A DNA stretch of 5,540 nt from Acidobacteriota bacterium (GCA_021851625.1 JAJZCX010000122.1:1-5540), one strand, 5' to 3'; shown: positions 1 to 5,540, counted from the stretch's first letter. The notes: generated by a model from the sequence alone, not told the origin. Made by a program: numbers and translations.

Positions 1-28
1 GGAAAGCAGTGCCCAGAACCGGCAGAAG

Positions 29-532
29 GTGCAAGAGGTCAGCTACGGCTACGAACAGCCAGATGGCGTGATCCTCACCTCGCTGGATACGGCCATCAAC
101 TGGGTGCGCAAGAATTCGATCTGGCCAATGACCTTTGGCTTGGCCTGCTGCGCCATTGAAATGATGTCCACCGGCGCGTCGCGTTTTGACTTGGCTCGCT
201 TCGGCTCGGAGGTCTTTCGTCCCTCGCCGCGCCAATCCGACCTGATGGTGATCGCCGGGCGCGTCTCGCTGAAGATGGCTCCCGTAATCCAGCGCCTGTA
301 CGAGCAGATGCCCGAACCGAAGTGGGTGATCTCGATGGGGGCATGTGCCACGTCGGGCGGCGTCTTCAACAACTACGCGCTCAAGCAGGGCGTCAATCAG
401 GTGATTCCTGTCGATGTCTACGTGCCCGGCTGTCCGCCGCGGCCTGAACAGTTGATCTACGCCATCACTCTATTGCAGGAAAAGATTTTGCACGAACGCG
501 GCAGCCTGAAGCGCGCGCTGAATCTGGCATAA
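29..532 (+). CDS. nuoB: NADH-quinone oxidoreductase subunit B (complex I, N2 cluster subunit)
   Basis: NuoB is the peripheral-arm subunit of complex I that holds the terminal [4Fe-4S] cluster N2 and passes electrons to quinone at the membrane interface. From the GTG at 29 the protein has 167 residues, a normal family length. Seen directly: the WPMTFGLACCAIEM signature with adjacent Cys40-Cys41, then RFGSEVFRPSPRQSDL (about 57-72), Cys106 in the MGACA motif and Cys135 in PGCPPRPE. These four cysteines are the expected N2 ligands. The start is uncertain: the frame is open to the window edge with no stop from base 2, and the purine-rich AGAAG directly abuts the GTG instead of sitting upstream, so a start outside the window is possible. 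No nuoC follows on this strand; the next gene is convergent, so nuoB ends its transcription unit here. The family call is very secure; only the start is in doubt. Confidence 0.97.
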   Translation: MQEVSYGYEQPDGVILTSLDTAINWVRKNSIWPMTFGLACCAIEMMSTGASRFDLARFGSEVFRPSPRQSDLMVIAGRVSLKMAPVIQRLYEQMPEPKWVISMGACATSGGVFNNYALKQGVNQVIPVDVYVPGCPPRPEQLIYAITLLQEKILHERGSLKRALNLA

Positions 533-572
533 AGAAAAATAAGCAAGGGAACTTTTTCACACCCACGTGCGG

Positions 573-590
573 CCCCGCGTTGGCACGGGG
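573..590. terminator. GC-rich hairpin between convergent nuoB and yvcK-like gene
   Basis: CCCCG (573-577) pairs with CGGGG (586-590), with one mismatch and then a further G-C pair inward, giving a short GC-rich stem. It lies in the 68-base gap between the stop codons of nuoB and the yvcK-like gene, where a bidirectional terminator would be expected. Neither strand shows a T-run directly after the stem. The nearest is a TTTTT run on the plus strand at 554-558, which comes before the stem. A classic intrinsic terminator is therefore not demonstrated and the call is positional. Confidence 0.35.
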
Positions 591-600
591 AATCCTGCGG

Positions 601-1704
601 CTAACCCGCAGCCTGCTTGTGCTCCAGCGCCAACTGCAACAGTTCGTCGGCCACGCGATCATAATTGTGGCGCAACACGTCGCCTTCAAAAGCAAAATTT
701 CCCGGAATGCACCGCACGCCCAGGGCCTCAATGCGCTCGATGTCGGCTTCAATGGGCGCGGCACCCTGCGCGGCGTAGCGCTCCAGCAGCACGGGAGAAA
801 TGGGCGCAACGTTGACTAAAGCACAATCGAAGATGGGCGCGCGGGCGTGGTCATAAATGCGCTCAATGTGCTGCGATGCGCTAAGGTCGAGGCTTTCGTT
901 GGCCTGCGTCATCAGATTGCAGATGTAGACGCGCAGCCCATGCGCGGCAGCCAGCGCCTCGGAGATGCCCGCGACGAGCACATTTGTAATCAAGCTGGTG
1001 TACAGCGAGCCAGGGCCAACGGTGATGAGATCGGCTCGGGCAATGGTTTCCAGTGCCTCTGGCAGGGCGTGGGCCTCGGCTGGCTCCATGTGCAGGCGCA
1101 CAATGCGCCGCTTGCTGGCGGTAATGTTGGTTTCGCCATAGACGGTGGAGCCATCGTCCATCTCCGCGGAGAGGGTTACATCCTGTGTGGTAGCCGGGTA
1201 GAGGCGTCCGCGCGTGGCGAGAATCTGCGAGGACATTTTGACGGCGAGGGCAAAGTCGCCGGTGACCTCTGCCAAACCGGCCAAAAATAAATTGCCGAAG
1301 TTGTGGCCTTCCAGGCCAGCGCCGGATTCAAAACGATATTGAAACAGGCGCGAGAGCAGATGCTCATCTTCAGAAAGTGCGACCATACAGTTGCGCAAGT
1401 CGCCCGGCGGCAGCGTGTTCATGTCGCGGCGCAAGCGACCACTGGAGCCACCGTCATCGGTGACGGTGACGATACCGGCCAAATCAGAAATTGTGTACTG
1501 GGTTGGATGGGCCAAGCCCTTGGACTGGACCGCAGCGCCCGCCGTGGGGGCGGGCACATGTTGCTTCAAGCCGCGCAGTAGAGTGGAAAGTCCCGTACCG
1601 CCTCCGATGGCGGCCACGCGCAGAGCGGTCGTGGATGGATGCGCCTCAGGCTGGGCTGCGTGCCGCTCCGCCGCTGTACCGCGCGCTGCGTTGTGCCTAG
1701 CCAT
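601..1704 (-). CDS. yvcK: YvcK/CofD-like protein (gluconeogenesis factor family, UDP-sugar-binding)
   Basis: This is a member of the CofD/YvcK fold family. Characterised YvcK proteins bind UDP-GlcNAc in the cytoplasm and are needed for normal growth and cell shape on gluconeogenic carbon sources; no enzymatic reaction is firmly established. Motifs counted from the ATG at 1704 (367 residues): GGGTG nucleotide-binding loop at 34-38, TVTDDGGSSGRLR around 80-92, PPGDLRN at 99-105, GHNFGN at 133-138, GPGSLYTS at 230-237 and CNLMTQ at 262-267. Compared with the Bacillus form, there is an extra segment of roughly 25 residues (about 48-75) between the GGGTG helix and the DDGGSSG strand. I chose ATG 1704 because a G-rich Shine-Dalgarno-like stretch (1705-1714) lies just upstream. 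An in-frame GTG at 1710 would add two residues. The TPR gene lies 21 bases upstream on the same strand. The rapZ and whiA partners known from Firmicutes are not present in this window. Confidence 0.93.
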   Translation of the reverse strand: MARHNAARGTAAERHAAQPEAHPSTTALRVAAIGGGTGLSTLLRGLKQHVPAPTAGAAVQSKGLAHPTQYTISDLAGIVTVTDDGGSSGRLRRDMNTLPPGDLRNCMVALSEDEHLLSRLFQYRFESGAGLEGHNFGNLFLAGLAEVTGDFALAVKMSSQILATRGRLYPATTQDVTLSAEMDDGSTVYGETNITASKRRIVRLHMEPAEAHALPEALETIARADLITVGPGSLYTSLITNVLVAGISEALAAAHGLRVYICNLMTQANESLDLSASQHIERIYDHARAPIFDCALVNVAPISPVLLERYAAQGAAPIEADIERIEALGVRCIPGNFAFEGDVLRHNYDRVADELLQLALEHKQAAG

Positions 1705-1725
1705 TCCCACCCCCCATCCAGTTTC

Positions 1726-2283
1726 TCAGGCAATCTCTGGATACAACAACTCCGTAAAGCGCGGGTCGTCGGCCATATCCTGAAAGTCGGAATCATTGCG
1801 TGCCTGCACGCGATTGTTGGCATTTAAGCGAATCGCTTCGCTCAGATGCTGGAGGCATTCTTCCACCCGTCCGGTCAGGCTCTCCAGGACGGCCAAGCCG
1901 TAATAGGCAAAATCCGCGGCGGGGCGCTCCTTCAGGATGGCGTTCAACTGCTCGCGGGCATCCTCATAAAAGCCAGTGTTGACCAAGGAAATAGCGTAGT
2001 CATAGCGCTCTTCCAAATTGGCGAAGTTGCGGCTTTTGCGCTCCAGTTGCCGCGAACAGGCGGCCAAGTGTACGCGGACGCGTTCGACCAAATCTGCGGC
2101 ATCGGCCTTCAGGATGGCTTCAAAGGCCGTCTTGGCCTTGTCCACCTTGCCCTCTTGGAAGAGCTTCATCGCTGTTTCATATTGATGCAGCAACTGCGCT
2201 CGTGCCGGATCCACGCTGGGTTTGCTGCGACCGGCCAATGTGCGCACCTTGTGCGCGTCCTTCTTGTCCCGAACATCTTTCAT
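1726..2283 (-). CDS. small TPR protein with TPR end-of-group C-terminus
   Basis: The predicted protein is cytoplasmic, 185 residues long, and built of tetratricopeptide helical hairpins, which normally mediate protein-protein contacts; no specific partner can be named. Repeats are visible at about 34-67 (YETAMKLFQEGKVDKAKTAF, then AILKADA), 91-124 (ERYDYAISLVNTGFYEDARE, then AILKERP) and 125-157 (YYGLAVLESLTGRVEECLQH, then AIRLNAN). The tail ARNDSDFQDMADDPRFTELL (161-180) matches the capping motif often seen at the end of TPR groups. There is no signal peptide or membrane segment; the N-terminal 30 residues are Lys/Arg-rich and probably disordered. The ATG at 2283 was chosen because the protein is compact from there. 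The same frame stays open up to an ATG at 2769, but that would run antisense through the start of ispG and adds no recognisable domain. It is probably cotranscribed with the yvcK-like gene. Confidence 0.85.
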   Translation of the reverse strand: MKDVRDKKDAHKVRTLAGRSKPSVDPARAQLLHQYETAMKLFQEGKVDKAKTAFEAILKADAADLVERVRVHLAACSRQLERKSRNFANLEERYDYAISLVNTGFYEDAREQLNAILKERPAADFAYYGLAVLESLTGRVEECLQHLSEAIRLNANNRVQARNDSDFQDMADDPRFTELLYPEIA

Positions 2284-2361
2284 GCAGGCAACTCTCTGGC
2301 TATCTTCAAAACGAAACCGCTGCGTACAAGATGGCAATTGCGGTCCCCGTAAACGTAACAG

Positions 2362-2375
2362 GATTGCGCGCAATC
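2362..2375. promoter_or_regulatory. perfect 14-bp palindrome, candidate operator
   Basis: GATTGCGCGCAATC is a perfect 14-base palindrome in the divergent intergenic region. Related half-sites flank it: GCAATTGC at 2334-2341, TGCAA at 2376-2380 and GATTGC again at 2387-2392. This arrangement suggests binding by a dimeric regulator, which could control one or both divergent genes. The regulator is unknown and the motif does not match an operator I recognise. Confidence 0.4.
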
Positions 2376-2439
2376 TGCAACGCAGCGATTGCAAGCCTTG
2401 AAAAACTTTATCGGGACTATACCAGCGCGCGCGATGTTT

Positions 2440-2457
2440 TGCATGGAGTGCATGGAA
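2440..2457. repeat. tandem 9-bp direct repeat
   Basis: TGCATGGAG at 2440-2448 is followed immediately by TGCATGGAA at 2449-2457, eight of nine bases identical. It lies about 80 bases before the ispG start. It may be chance duplication or a pair of binding half-sites. Confidence 0.4.
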
Positions 2458-2470
2458 TCCTGACGATTCG

Positions 2471-2513
2471 CGGGGCGACTGGTTGCCAGCCACGCACTCT
2501 GCCGCTCGCCCCG
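2471..2513 (+). promoter_or_regulatory. stem-loop upstream of ispG
   Basis: CGGGGCGA (2471-2478) and TCGCCCCG (2506-2513) are perfect reverse complements, forming an 8-bp GC-rich stem around a 27-base loop. The loop itself contains a small hairpin, CTGG-TTG-CCAG (2479-2489). The element ends 23 bases before the ispG ATG, just ahead of the AAGAG ribosome binding site at 2526-2530. If it is transcribed it would be a structured 5' leader. It matches no riboswitch class I recognise, and whether the transcription start lies upstream of it is unknown. Confidence 0.4.
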
Positions 2514-2536
2514 ATGTTAAACTGTAAGAGAAAATT

Positions 2537-3778
2537 ATGCCCGCAATCACCCGCAGAAAAACCGCCACCGCCCTCGTCGGCAACGTTCGCATCGGCTCGG
2601 ATGCGCCTGTCGCCGTGCAGTCGATGACCAACACCGACACCGCCGATGTTGCCGGAACCATCCAGCAGGTAGCAGCGCTGCACCGCGCCGGCTCCGAGCT
2701 GGTGCGCGTCACGGTGAACAACGACGACGCGGCGCAGGCCGTGCCGCATATTGTTGAAGGTTTGGCCAAGCAGGGTGTGCATGTGCCGATCGTCGGCGAC
2801 TTCCACTACAACGGGCATCTGCTGCTGAAAAAGTACCCCGCCTGCGCCCGCGCGTTGGCCAAGTACCGCATCAATCCGGGCAACGTCTCCATTGGCCGCA
2901 AGGACGATGACAACTTCCGCACCATGATTGACTGCGCAGTCGAGAATCAAAAGCCGGTGCGCATTGGCGTCAACTGGGGTTCGCTCGATCAATCGTTGCT
3001 GACGCGCATGATGGATGAAAACTCCCGCATGGCCGAGCCTCTGGACGCACGCGACGTGACCATGGAGGCGATGGTGGTCAGCGCGCTGCAATCGGCCAAG
3101 ATCGCGGAAGAGAGCGGACTGCGCCACGATCAAATTATTTTGAGCGCCAAGGTGAGCGGCGTGCGCGACCTGCTCGACGTGTACACCATGCTGGCCTCCC
3201 GCTGCGACTATCCGCTGCACCTGGGCCTGACCGAAGCCGGGCTGGGCATGAAGGGCATTGTGGCCTCGACAGCAGGCCTGGCACCGCTGCTGCTGGCGGG
3301 CATTGGCGACACCATCCGCGTGAGTCTGACGCCGAAACCCGGCGGCGACCGCACCGAAGAGGTGCAGGTGGCGCAACAGATTCTGCAATCGCTCAGCATT
3401 CGCAGCTTTACGCCGCAGGTGACCGCCTGCCCCGGCTGCGGACGCACCACCAGCACATACTTCCAAGAATTGGCGCAGCAGATTCAAACCTACCTGCGCG
3501 AGTCCATGCCAACTTGGCGCAAGAAATATCCCGGCGTCGAGGAGTTGAAGCTGGCCGTGATGGGCTGCGTCGTCAACGGGCCGGGCGAATCCAAGCACGC
3601 CAACATTGGCATCTCGCTGCCGGGAACGTTTGAGGAGCCAAAGGCTCCGGTCTACGTGGATGGCCGCCTGATGACCACGCTGCGCGGCGATCATATCGTT
3701 GCGGAGTTCACCAAGATTCTCGACGAATATGTGGAGACACGCTACGGCAAGGCTGCTGAGTTGGCGGGCGTCCAATAA
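2537..3778 (+). CDS. ispG: 4-hydroxy-3-methylbut-2-en-1-yl diphosphate synthase (IspG/GcpE)
   Basis: IspG is the cytoplasmic [4Fe-4S] enzyme of the MEP (non-mevalonate) isoprenoid pathway. It reductively converts 2-C-methyl-D-erythritol 2,4-cyclodiphosphate to HMBPP. The 413-residue protein shows the N-terminal TIM-barrel part starting with VRIGSDAPVAVQSMTNTDT (about 17-35), with VGDFHYNGH near 86-94 and RIGVNWGS near 141-148. The C-terminal cluster domain has Cys298 and Cys301 in CPGCGRTTS and Cys344 in MGCVVNGPGE, with the conserved acidic residue Glu351. Cys301 to Cys344 is 43 residues, against 32 in Escherichia coli IspG (Cys273 to Cys305). The extra RESMPTWRKKYPGVEE-type segment is also known from alpha- and beta-proteobacterial long forms. 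The ATG at 2537 has an AAGAG ribosome binding site six bases upstream, and translation starts where family members start. A small exported-protein gene follows after 19 bases, probably in the same operon. Confidence 0.98.
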   Translation: MPAITRRKTATALVGNVRIGSDAPVAVQSMTNTDTADVAGTIQQVAALHRAGSELVRVTVNNDDAAQAVPHIVEGLAKQGVHVPIVGDFHYNGHLLLKKYPACARALAKYRINPGNVSIGRKDDDNFRTMIDCAVENQKPVRIGVNWGSLDQSLLTRMMDENSRMAEPLDARDVTMEAMVVSALQSAKIAEESGLRHDQIILSAKVSGVRDLLDVYTMLASRCDYPLHLGLTEAGLGMKGIVASTAGLAPLLLAGIGDTIRVSLTPKPGGDRTEEVQVAQQILQSLSIRSFTPQVTACPGCGRTTSTYFQELAQQIQTYLRESMPTWRKKYPGVEELKLAVMGCVVNGPGESKHANIGISLPGTFEEPKAPVYVDGRLMTTLRGDHIVAEFTKILDEYVETRYGKAAELAGVQ

Positions 3779-3797
3779 ATCTGCTGGAGACTCTTGG

Positions 3798-4295
3798 ATG
3801 CGCGGGCTGCGACTCTTCTCCATCCTGCTGACTGCGTATCTATGCGCACCGTCCCACGCGGCGGCCAAGAGCGCTTGCATCCATCCCGATCAGGCATTGC
3901 AGCACGTGGGTAAGGATGTCTGCGTGCAAGCGCATGTCTACCGCGTGGTGGATGCAGCGCAGCAAACGCGCTTCTTGGATGTGTGCAGCCCGGAGACCCA
4001 CGACGCGGACTGCCACTTTTTCATTGTCAACCTGCAACGCGACGCCAAGAACGTGGGCGACCTCTCCGCGTTGGCCCATCGGAATATTCGCATTCGCGGG
4101 CGTGTGCGCCTGGTGGAAGGCCGCGCGGAGATTGTGTTGAGCCGCAAGGAACAATTGCACGGCGGCAAGGAAAAATTCCGTGCCAATCCGAAGCTGCTGC
4201 AAAACTTTGCGGCGGAAAATGGCGACAAAGCCATCGTGGACAAGAACGGAACCAGCGGTCAACGTGGTGTGCACTTCCAACACGGCGTGCAGTAA
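3798..4295 (+). CDS. small exported protein of unknown function, possible OB-fold
   Basis: I do not recognise a named family. From the ATG at 3798 the protein has 165 residues. It begins with a typical Sec signal peptide: basic MRGLR, a hydrophobic core LFSILLTAYLCA and a likely signal peptidase I site after AAA near residue 23. The cysteine at 16 lacks a good lipobox, so a lipoprotein is unlikely. The mature part has four cysteines (27, 42, 63, 72) that could form two disulfides. The segment from about 38 to 120 (GKDVCVQAHVYRVV, then RFLDVC, then FFIVNL, then IRIRGRVRLVEGRAEIVLS) alternates strands in a way that resembles a small OB-fold domain; this is inference. The C-terminal 45 residues are charged and low in structure. 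GGAG at 3786-3789 gives a well-spaced ribosome binding site. A longer in-frame start at 3699 would overlap ispG and bury the signal peptide, so I rejected it. Cotranscription with ispG is likely. Confidence 0.82.
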   Translation: MRGLRLFSILLTAYLCAPSHAAAKSACIHPDQALQHVGKDVCVQAHVYRVVDAAQQTRFLDVCSPETHDADCHFFIVNLQRDAKNVGDLSALAHRNIRIRGRVRLVEGRAEIVLSRKEQLHGGKEKFRANPKLLQNFAAENGDKAIVDKNGTSGQRGVHFQHGVQ

Positions 4296-4313
4296 GGCGA
4301 ACCGTTCCGCTTA
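4293..4313. terminator. palindrome spanning both convergent stop codons
   Basis: This 21-base inverted repeat is centred at 4303. TAAG (4293-4296) pairs with CTTA (4310-4313), then two mismatches, then GAAC with GTTC around a single central base. A slightly shifted fold gives a stem of similar length with a CCG loop. Its ends are exactly the TAA of the exported-protein gene and the TAA (TTA on this strand) of the LacI gene. No T-run follows on either strand, so its role as a bidirectional terminator is only plausible. Confidence 0.3.
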
Positions 4314-5360
4314 CGCAATCCGCGCCGTCGATTCGCGCACGATCAGCTCTGGGCGCAGAACCACCTCGCGCGGATAGGGGGCTTTCGGGTCATGAATGCG
4401 GCGCAGTAAATGTTCTGAGGCCGCCTCGCCCATCTCACGCAGAGGCTGCCGCACAGTGGTCAGACTGGGTGTGTGATACGCCGCGCTGAGAATGTCATCG
4501 AATCCCAGCACAGACACATCTTCCGGGCAGCGCAGGCCGGCGTCACGCAAGGCGCGGATGGCACCAATGGCCGTGGTGTCATTGAAGCAGACCATGGCGG
4601 TGAAGTCGCGCGTTTTCGCCAGCAAACCTCGTGCCACGGAGTAACCCATGTCGGGGGCCATTTCCGGGGACTCAAACTGCATGCATAGCTCCGGCAACAC
4701 AGGCAGGCCCAAGCCGTGCGCCGCTTCTATCAAACCATCCCAGCGGGCATTGACGTCTTGCGTAAAACTGGGGCCGCGCATAAAAGCGATGCGGCGATGG
4801 CCCAGATCATACAAATGCCGCAGGCCGAGCAGCGTGGCCTGCATGTGGTCCAGCACGATGTTCGTCACGCCTTCACGGCTCTGATGACCGGGTACGGCAA
4901 CCACCGGTAATGGAAAATCCTGCAACAGCGGCGTGTTGATGAGCAGCAAGCCGTCAATGGCACGCTTCATCAACATGCGTGGATACTCCTCCATCCAATC
5001 CTTGCGCCATAGGTGACTGGCCAGGAGAAAGAAGTAACCCGCCTGCACCAAGGGCTGCTCGATTCCCTTCATCACCAGAGGGAAATAGCCCTCACTCGGC
5101 TCAGGAATGATGATGCCGACGGTAAAGCTCTGTTTCGTGCGCAGGGAGCGGGCAAAAAAATTGGGCTGGTAGTTCAGCTCCTTGGCCGCGGCCAGCACAC
5201 GCTTGCGCGTCTGCTCGGAGATGGCCTTGCTGGCCGGTGCATTGTTGAGCACCAAGGAAATAGTCGCCGGAGATAGATCCAAGTATTCAGCCAGCGTCTT
5301 CAGCCGAACCGGGCGTTCTGGTATTTTTTCTGGCTCGCTAGCCTTGGGCGTTCGCACCAT
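4311..5360 (-). CDS. LacI-family transcriptional regulator
   Basis: This is a ligand-responsive DNA-binding repressor or activator of the LacI/GalR family, usually controlling sugar uptake and breakdown. It has 349 residues. After a basic, proline-rich extension of about 19 residues comes the helix-turn-helix (about 20-45, KTLAEYLDLSPATISLVLNN), then the hinge helix in LNYQPNFFARSLR (62-74). The periplasmic-binding-protein-like sensor domain covers about 78-345, with VGIIIPEPSEGYF at its start, VCFNDTTAIGAIRAL (257-271), PEDVSVLGFDD (279-289) and TTVRQPLREMG (301-311). Recognition-helix positions equivalent to LacI Tyr17, Gln18 and Arg22 are Pro31, Ala32 and Leu36, so its operator should differ from lacO in detail. 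AAGGA at 5365-5369 is a good ribosome binding site for the ATG at 5360. The effector cannot be inferred, because likely target genes lie to the right, outside the window. The gene converges on the ispG operon. Confidence 0.95.
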   Translation of the reverse strand: MVRTPKASEPEKIPERPVRLKTLAEYLDLSPATISLVLNNAPASKAISEQTRKRVLAAAKELNYQPNFFARSLRTKQSFTVGIIIPEPSEGYFPLVMKGIEQPLVQAGYFFLLASHLWRKDWMEEYPRMLMKRAIDGLLLINTPLLQDFPLPVVAVPGHQSREGVTNIVLDHMQATLLGLRHLYDLGHRRIAFMRGPSFTQDVNARWDGLIEAAHGLGLPVLPELCMQFESPEMAPDMGYSVARGLLAKTRDFTAMVCFNDTTAIGAIRALRDAGLRCPEDVSVLGFDDILSAAYHTPSLTTVRQPLREMGEAASEHLLRRIHDPKAPYPREVVLRPELIVRESTARIA

Positions 5361-5424
5361 CCGTTTTCCTTCCCCCGGGAACTACCTGGATTCAGTAGTA
5401 GTCCGCACAACTCATGTAGTATCC

Positions 5425-5435
5425 GCAACGGTTGC
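5425..5435. promoter_or_regulatory. LacI-type operator-like palindrome
   Basis: GCAAC-G-GTTGC is a perfect 11-base inverted repeat with a single central base. It lies about 65 bases upstream of the LacI-family start codon. The length, the central C-G-G and the single-base centre are compatible with a LacI-family operator, and the position suits autoregulation or control of a divergent gene to the right. A decisive match to this regulator cannot be shown from one site. Confidence 0.45.
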
Positions 5436-5467
5436 AGAGCAGCTTGCACCGACGGTTTTCCAATGGC

Positions 5468-5503
5468 TCCGAACAATTCGGACAAACTGTGCAGGGATGC
5501 ACA
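5468..5503. repeat. two adjacent short inverted repeats upstream of LacI gene
   Basis: TCCGAA-CAA-TTCGGA (5468-5482) and TGTGCA-GGGA-TGCACA (5488-5503) are each perfect 6-bp inverted repeats, separated by five bases. They lie 108 to 143 bases upstream of the LacI-family start. They could be binding sites or RNA hairpins in the leader of a rightward gene. No T-run follows, so they do not look like intrinsic terminators. Confidence 0.4.
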
Positions 5504-5540
5504 TCCGGTTGCGCGCGGAATGGCGCAGCAACCTGAGCCG

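Larger units (their letters stand above)
2284..2536. promoter_or_regulatory. divergent intergenic region between TPR gene and ispG
   Basis: These 253 bases separate two divergently transcribed genes, so promoters for both should lie here. I could not find a clean -35/-10 pair for either direction. TTGAAA at 2398-2403 with TATACC at 2418-2423 has a spacer of only 14 bases and is weak. The stretch contains a cluster of ATTGC-type palindromes (2334-2393), a 9-base tandem repeat (2440-2457) and an 8-bp stem (2471-2513). No convincing small ORF or RNA gene was seen. Confidence 0.6.
5361..5540. promoter_or_regulatory. upstream region of LacI-family gene, running to right edge
   Basis: These 180 bases hold the LacI ribosome binding site, a near-direct repeat (GTAGTAGTCCGCA at 5395-5407 and GTAGTATCCGCA at 5416-5427), the operator-like palindrome and two inverted repeats. 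No strong -35/-10 pair was found on the minus strand. On the plus strand a frame with ATG at 5463 remains open to the window edge, but it has no good ribosome binding site and too little sequence to judge. Confidence 0.5.

Noticed and set aside
534..559. GAAAAA...TTTTTC inverted repeat after nuoB
   Set aside because: Six A/T-rich pairs with a 14-base loop are too weak to call a terminator alone.
847..1581. Plus-strand frames opposite the yvcK-like gene
   Set aside because: They are antisense shadows of a gene with clear family motifs and have no domains of their own.
2284..2769. N-terminal extension of the TPR protein to an ATG at 2769
   Set aside because: It would overlap the start of ispG antisense and cross the palindrome-rich intergenic region; the added residues show no domain and are Cys/Ser/Arg-rich.
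3699..3797. Upstream start at 3699 for the exported protein
   Set aside because: It lies inside ispG and would place 33 residues before a clear signal peptide; ATG 3798 has its own ribosome binding site.
2417..3880. 487-codon open frame antisense to ispG
   Set aside because: It mirrors ispG, a certain gene, and its translation is rich in His, Ala, Gln and Arg with no domain, as expected for the reverse strand of a GC-rich gene.
5463..5540. Start of a rightward gene at ATG 5463
   Set aside because: Only 26 codons are visible, no good ribosome binding site precedes it, and the residues show no recognisable signal or domain. It remains possible if the sequence continues in frame.

Overview
The window is about 5.5 kb of ordinary bacterial chromosome with moderately high GC. 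It is densely packed and carries five recognisable protein-coding genes. I see no mobile element, CRISPR array, tRNA or rRNA. The gene set and protein styles suggest an Acidobacteriota member, possibly class Terriglobia: a TPR protein with an end-of-group tail, a long-form IspG, a YvcK/CofD-like protein with an extra loop, and a LacI regulator with a Ser-Pro-Ala-Thr-Ile-Ser recognition helix. This assignment rests on protein style only and is an inference.

Layout, left to right. (1) nuoB, the complex I subunit carrying iron-sulfur cluster N2, is on the plus strand. Its frame is open at the left edge and it is followed by no further nuo gene. (2) On the minus strand, convergent with nuoB, a small TPR protein is followed 21 bases later by a YvcK/CofD-like protein; the two look like one transcription unit. 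(3) A 253-base divergent intergenic region contains several palindromes built on ATTGC/GCAAT and an 8-bp-stem hairpin just before ispG. (4) On the plus strand, ispG (MEP isoprenoid pathway) is followed 19 bases later by a gene for a small exported, cysteine-containing protein that looks OB-fold-like; these probably form an operon. (5) A LacI-family regulator on the minus strand converges on that operon with only 15 bases between the stop codons. Its upstream region, running to the right edge, holds a LacI-type operator-like palindrome and two further inverted repeats.

Functionally these are housekeeping modules side by side: respiration, cell-envelope and carbon homeostasis (YvcK), and isoprenoid precursor synthesis, plus a regulator whose target lies outside the window. 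I did not find a convincing new multi-gene system. The points most worth a second look are the uncharacterised exported protein coupled to ispG, the palindrome cluster between the TPR gene and ispG, and the candidate autoregulatory sites upstream of the LacI gene.
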